Under the pieces are notes generated by a model. It was not told the origin of the DNA and did not search any database. It worked only from the letters and a program-made list of their open reading frames with translations. DNA of 33,273 nucleotides, taken from assembly GCA_015222595.1 (NCBI GenBank), contig JADFVP010000003.1:1-33273 (forward strand), written 5' to 3'. The stretch comes from Pseudomonadota bacterium. Lineage in GTDB: Bacteria > Desulfobacterota > GWC2-55-46 > JADFVP01. The position numbers were made by a program, and so were the translations under genes. Shown here one piece after another: positions 29,721 to 33,273 of the stretch. Each line of letters starts with the position of its first letter. Positions within the stretch are counted from its first letter, which is position 1.

Positions 29721-30434
29721 GTGATAAAGATAAGAAGGGCCGATGAGCGCGGGCACGCAGACCACGGCTGGCTCGACACCTACCATACCTTCTCCTTCGG
29801 CACGTACTACGCACCGGAGCACAACGGCTTCAGAGCTCTGCGCGTAATAAACGAAGACCGCGTAGCGCCCGGCAACGGCTTTGGCACCCACCCGCACGCC
29901 AATATGGAAATACTCTCGTACGTAATAAAGGGCGCGCTCGCACACTCCGACAGCACAGGAAACGGCACTGTTATTCGCAAGGGCGAGGTACAACGCATGA
30001 GTGCCGGAACCGGTATAACGCACAGCGAAAAGAACAGTTCGGAATCTGAAGAGGTACACTTTCTCCAGATCTGGATAACTCCGGAGAAGGAGAACCTTAC
30101 GCCGGGTTACGACCAGATCGAGTACGCGGGGCTCTGCACCGAGAACGAACTCTGCTTGATAGCTTCACGCGACGGCAGAGCGGGCTCTCTCAGTATCCAT
30201 CAGGACGTAGACCTCTACACCTGCACGCTCGGCTGTGGCGAGCGGTGCAACTATCTTGCTAAAAAGAAAAATCGGCACCAGTGGATTCAGGTGGTGAGCG
30301 GAAATTTGAGTGTAAACGGACATGCGCTAGGGCCGGGCGACGGCTGCGCCGTTAGCGAAGAGGAACTCGAAATGGAGGTGCCTGAAGAAGCGGACGAACC
30401 GGAGAGCGAATTTCTACTGATAGACCTGGCGTGA
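29721..30434 (+). CDS. Pirin family protein
   Basis: A 237-residue bicupin. The GTG start is supported by AGAGG 5 bases upstream. The N-terminal cupin has the pirin signature HTFSFGTYY, then GNGFGTHPHANMEILSYVIKGALAHSDSTGN in segments: the two His of THPH, the later His, and the Glu of MEILSYV are the usual metal ligands. MSAGTGITHSEKN completes it. The C-terminal cupin is poorer in ligands, as is normal. Bacterial members such as E. coli YhhW have quercetinase activity in vitro, while the true role is often unclear. The acidic tail (EEELEMEVPEEADEPESE) is unusual. It is divergent from htpX and may share its control region. Confidence 0.92.
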   Translation: MIKIRRADERGHADHGWLDTYHTFSFGTYYAPEHNGFRALRVINEDRVAPGNGFGTHPHANMEILSYVIKGALAHSDSTGNGTVIRKGEVQRMSAGTGITHSEKNSSESEEVHFLQIWITPEKENLTPGYDQIEYAGLCTENELCLIASRDGRAGSLSIHQDVDLYTCTLGCGERCNYLAKKKNRHQWIQVVSGNLSVNGHALGPGDGCAVSEEELEMEVPEEADEPESEFLLIDLA

Positions 30435-30615
30435 GGTACACCTGCAAAGACGCACTTTCAGGAATATCGAAGAACTGAGAAGTACCGGAAGAATGATCGA
30501 TACTGCTTGCTGTCACTTCGCTATACCCAGCCTATAAGACTATTTTCGATTTCCTTCTCGGTACGAGATAATAATGGCATAAACGCTTTCCAGCCACAGA
30601 CCCATGCCTCTACCT

Positions 30616-31866
30616 CTATCTGTGCTGTTGTTTGTCCCACACTTTGCAGACTTCGGTATGTTTGTCTGCACTACAGCCCTTTTTCATAATCCACTTTAGA
30701 GATATGGGGGAAATGAGTGTGGTGATGAAGGCCATAAGAATAAGCGCGGAGAACTGCTCATTTGTCAGAAGAGGCTCCGTAATGCTTCCCGAAGCCATAA
30801 GCTGGTCGCTCAAATTCACCACCACCACGGCGATCACAAGCTCAATGGCACCTCTACCGTTCATACCAAAAGCTATGGTACTCGACTCCCAGAAAGTACG
30901 CCCGCCCACAATCCCTCCAGCGGTGCAGCCTACAAGCTTGCCGATTATCGCCATGATAGTGATAACCGCTGTAAAGATCCAGAGCGAGAGATCTAGCTGT
31001 AGGTGTATATGGAAAGAGAGAGAGACAAAGAATATAGGGGCCAAGAAACCGTAGCTCAGGCCGTAAAACCTGTCGCGTATTACTTCGAAGACTTTCGGGT
31101 CTCTTACCAGTTTTCTTACGAACTGTCCGGCCACGAAGGCCCCTATTACAAGGTGAAGGCCTGCCAGTTCGGCGCAGTAGCCGAGCACAAGAGCTACGAG
31201 AAGTGCAAAGGTGAATGCTCTGGGGCCCTTGGGGTCAAAACGGAGGTCTAGGTTTCCCAACAAGTAATGGCTTACAACGATTACAACCGCAAAAAAGGCT
31301 CCGACCTTAAAGAGAACGAACAGTATGTTCAGTACATCTAGGTTTCCGCTCTGTGCAAGGCCGAGAAGAAGGGATAGCGTCATGAGTGCCAGTATATCAT
31401 CGGCTATTGCGGCGCCTATTATTATATGGCCTATCTGGCTCTTGTGTATCTGCATGTCAGTGAGCATTCTGGCCTGCACCGCCAGAGAAGTAATAGCGAG
31501 GCCCATGCCCATAAAAAGCGACTGGTACTGTGTCCCGCCAAAAGCTCTGGTGGATATATAGCCCAGAAAAAAGGGCAATGCGAAACCGCCGACAGCTACC
31601 AGAAGTGCTGGTTTCATGTGCTCAAGAAGCTCTTCCGGGTCCATCTCCATGCCGGAGAAAAAGATAAGGAAGAAGATCCCCAGCTCTGCCATCAGTTTTA
31701 TCGGCTCTGACCAACTTATAATACCAAGAAGCGTGGGGCCGAGTATGAGCCCGGCTACAAGCTCTCCGAGGATGACGGGCAGACCCCAACGGTAGAATAG
31801 GCTTCCTAGAACCCATGCTACAGTCAGTATCAAGATTAAATGAACTACTAGATAATCCGTCATCAT
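30616..31866 (-). CDS. CPA2-family cation/proton antiporter
   Basis: A polytopic inner-membrane protein of 416 residues from the ATG at 31866. A second ATG (31863) and a GTG (31875) are in frame. About 12-13 hydrophobic helices are evident. The transport-site motif AAIADDILAL contains the paired Asp (156-157), typical of electrogenic Na+/H+ exchangers of the NapA/KefB-like group. GELVAGLILGPTLLG and GMNGRGAIELVIA are further family marks. No Trk-N (RCK) nucleotide-binding domain follows, so it is not a full KefB/KefC. The tail ends in a short cytoplasmic, Cys-containing stretch. A likely role is pH or sodium homeostasis. The downstream gap 30435-30615 shows no convincing terminator. Confidence 0.9.
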   Translation of the reverse strand: MMTDYLVVHLILILTVAWVLGSLFYRWGLPVILGELVAGLILGPTLLGIISWSEPIKLMAELGIFFLIFFSGMEMDPEELLEHMKPALLVAVGGFALPFFLGYISTRAFGGTQYQSLFMGMGLAITSLAVQARMLTDMQIHKSQIGHIIIGAAIADDILALMTLSLLLGLAQSGNLDVLNILFVLFKVGAFFAVVIVVSHYLLGNLDLRFDPKGPRAFTFALLVALVLGYCAELAGLHLVIGAFVAGQFVRKLVRDPKVFEVIRDRFYGLSYGFLAPIFFVSLSFHIHLQLDLSLWIFTAVITIMAIIGKLVGCTAGGIVGGRTFWESSTIAFGMNGRGAIELVIAVVVVNLSDQLMASGSITEPLLTNEQFSALILMAFITTLISPISLKWIMKKGCSADKHTEVCKVWDKQQHR

Positions 31867-31907
31867 ACTGCCCACTATCAGTTTTTATGAATTGAGCTTA
31901 CATACTA

Positions 31908-31916
31908 ATTATACCA
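31908..31916 (-). promoter_or_regulatory. Extended -10 promoter of the antiporter gene
   Basis: On the minus strand TGGTATAAT, about 42 bases upstream of the ATG at 31866, without a recognisable -35. The same nine bases occur ahead of smc. Confidence 0.55.
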
Positions 31917-32205
31917 GATGGATCCTGCTTTTGAGTGGAGGTGCAGAGATAACGGCGCGCGGCTTCCTGACCAGCCCCTGAAAGGCTATTTCAAGTGCGT
32001 CAATTTCCGGCAGAGCTGTTGTGTGCTGAGGTCGGGCTAACAAGTACGGACTTTAGAAAGTACCCTTGAAGTGGGGGAGAAACGCCCTTGCTCCCTGCTA
32101 AATGCCTTTCTGACCCATAAGACGTAGCTACTGCCTCAGAGCGCAATATCAGTACGTCTTCGAAAGCGAAGGGAAGCCCAATACGATCACAGTGGTGAAG
32201 CCGGG
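31917..32205. other. Gene-free stretch of unfamiliar composition
   Basis: No supported gene. One inverted repeat is visible, AAGACGTA (32119-32126) with TACGTCTT (32153-32160). A minus-strand open frame (32000-32209) overlaps the end of ettA and has no ribosome site or recognisable family, so it is not called. The stretch separates native-looking genes from ettA, whose codon use is different. Confidence 0.5.
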
Positions 32206-33273
32206 TCATACCAGCTTTTTATATTTCATCCGGTGCGGCTGGAGCGCATCCGTGCCAAGACGCTTTTTCTTATCCTCTTCATAGTCGGCAAAGTTCCCTT
32301 CGAACCATTCGACACGGCCCTCTCCTTCAAAGGCTAGAATATGCGTGGCAACGCGATCCAAGAACCAGCGGTCATGGCTGATAATCACTGCGCAACCGGC
32401 GAAATCGAGCAGCGCCTCCTCCAGTGCTCTCAGTGTCTCTACATCAAGATCATTTGTCGGCTCGTCAAGCAGCAATACATTACCGCCGGATTTCAGCATC
32501 TTGGCCAGATGTACGCGATTTCGTTCACCGCCCGAAAGAGTTGCAACCTTCTTCTGCTGGTCGCCCCCCTTGAAATTGAAACGGCCGCAATAGGCGCGGC
32601 TTGGTATCTCAACCTTATCAAGAAAGATGGTCTCATGGCCTCCGGAAATCTCCTCCCATACGGTCTTATCGGGATCAAGCGCATCGCGTGACTGGTCCAC
32701 ATGGGCAAGCTGCACCGTCTCGCCGATTCTGAGTACTCCGGAGTCCGCCTTCTCAGAACCCGTCAGCATTCTAAAGAGCGTTGTTTTACCTGCACCGTTT
32801 GGGCCGATAATGCCGATTATTCCACCTCTGGGCAGATTGAAGTTCATGCCATCGATCAGTTCGGTATCACCAAAACCCTTGCAAAGATTTTCCGCTTCGA
32901 TCACCAGGTCTCCGAGGCGCTCGCTCACCGGAATGAAGATCTGCTTTGTTTCATTCCGTTTCTGCACCTCCGCTCCGGCGAGTTCGTCAAAGGCTCTTAA
33001 GCGCGCCTTGGATTTAGCGTGCCTGCCTTTAGTGCCGGCCCGCACCCACTCCAATTCGTGCCTGATCGCTCTCTGGCGTGAACTCTCCTGCTTCTCCTCA
33101 ACAGCCAGACGCTTCTCTTTCTGCTCCAGCCATGAAGAATAATTCCCCTCGTACGGAATGCCACGGCCACGGTCTAACTCCAGAATCCATCCTGCAACAT
33201 TATCGAGAAAATAGCGGTCATGCGTAACGGCCACGACCGTACCTTCATAGTCGTGGAGAAAACGCTCCAGCCA
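32206..33273 (-). CDS. ettA: ABC-F translational throttle EttA, C-terminal part
   Basis: The gene runs off the right edge. 355 residues are visible of about 555 in E. coli EttA. The fragment begins in the first ATPase domain at the H-loop (VAVTHDRYFLD). The P-site tRNA-interaction linker follows (NYSSWLEQKEKRLAVEEK to KSKARLRAFDEL). The second ATPase domain is complete, with Walker A GPNGAGKTT, signature LSGGERNRVHLAKML, Walker B NVLLLDEPTNDLD and ISHDRWFLDRVATH. The end LQPHRMKYKKL is EttA-like. EttA binds the ribosomal E-site and gates the first peptide bonds according to ATP/ADP. Isoleucine is coded almost only by ATT/ATC (about two ATA among some 18), unlike the ATA-rich neighbours, which suggests acquisition from another lineage. 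Confidence 0.93.
   Translation of the reverse strand, partial: WLERFLHDYEGTVVAVTHDRYFLDNVAGWILELDRGRGIPYEGNYSSWLEQKEKRLAVEEKQESSRQRAIRHELEWVRAGTKGRHAKSKARLRAFDELAGAEVQKRNETKQIFIPVSERLGDLVIEAENLCKGFGDTELIDGMNFNLPRGGIIGIIGPNGAGKTTLFRMLTGSEKADSGVLRIGETVQLAHVDQSRDALDPDKTVWEEISGGHETIFLDKVEIPSRAYCGRFNFKGGDQQKKVATLSGGERNRVHLAKMLKSGGNVLLLDEPTNDLDVETLRALEEALLDFAGCAVIISHDRWFLDRVATHILAFEGEGRVEWFEGNFADYEEDKKKRLGTDALQPHRMKYKKLV

Noticed and set aside
31917..32205. Remnant of a mobile element or group II intron next to ettA
   Set aside because: No transposase or reverse-transcriptase coding remnant, terminal repeats or intron domain V-like hairpin could be identified. A minus-strand frame at 32000-32209 has no support.

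Overview
This 33.3-kb window looks like chromosome of a flagellated Gram-negative bacterium. Lipoprotein signal peptides, a MotA/MotB stator, HisZ, HtpX, GGDEF-EAL and PilZ proteins and many TPR proteins all fit that. The order gyrA - TPR lipoprotein - gpsA and the serA-hisZ-purA run resemble what I recall from Geobacter-like Deltaproteobacteria (Desulfobacterota), but I cannot place the organism firmly. Most genes use the rare isoleucine codon ATA heavily. The last gene (ettA) does not. I see no transposase, CRISPR array, tRNA or rRNA.

Layout. 1-460: 3' end of a c-type cytochrome and its terminator. 495-5780 (+): a pentapeptide-repeat protein, motA, motB and a membrane GGDEF-EAL protein, with FliA (sigma-28)-like promoters of one shared architecture ahead of the pentapeptide gene, motA and the GGDEF-EAL gene. 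5781-6174: a stack of hairpins between convergent genes. 6175-10225 (-): smc followed by a roadblock/LC7 protein. 10226-10921: non-coding, with three copies of a 74-bp repeat running into the ppdK terminator. 10922-13612 (-): ppdK. 14088-18677 (+): gyrA, a TPR lipoprotein and gpsA. 18851-21497: a methyltransferase (+) facing a TMTC-like membrane glycosyltransferase with C-terminal TPRs (-). 21865-27184 (+): a class V aminotransferase, serA, hisZ and purA. 27373-27945 (-): a second TPR lipoprotein. 28100-28486 (+): a PilZ protein with a weaker FliA-like promoter. 28666-31866: htpX (-), a pirin (+) and a CPA2 antiporter (-). 32206-33273 (-): 3' part of ettA.

How the parts relate. The clearest functional theme is motility and cyclic-di-GMP. 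The stator genes, a c-di-GMP turnover enzyme, a c-di-GMP receptor and a pentapeptide protein all carry upstream sequences of the form T-N-AAGTT then CG-rich -10, with a constant 12-nt spacer, which suggests one flagellar regulon spread over the window. The other standout is non-coding: between 16.5 and 21.7 kb nearly every intergenic gap is filled with short hairpin repeats. One family has stems that change in a compensating way around a GNRA loop. The remaining genes are core functions: chromosome organisation, DNA topology, pyruvate/PEP interconversion, phospholipid precursor, serine, histidine and AMP synthesis, membrane proteolysis and translation.
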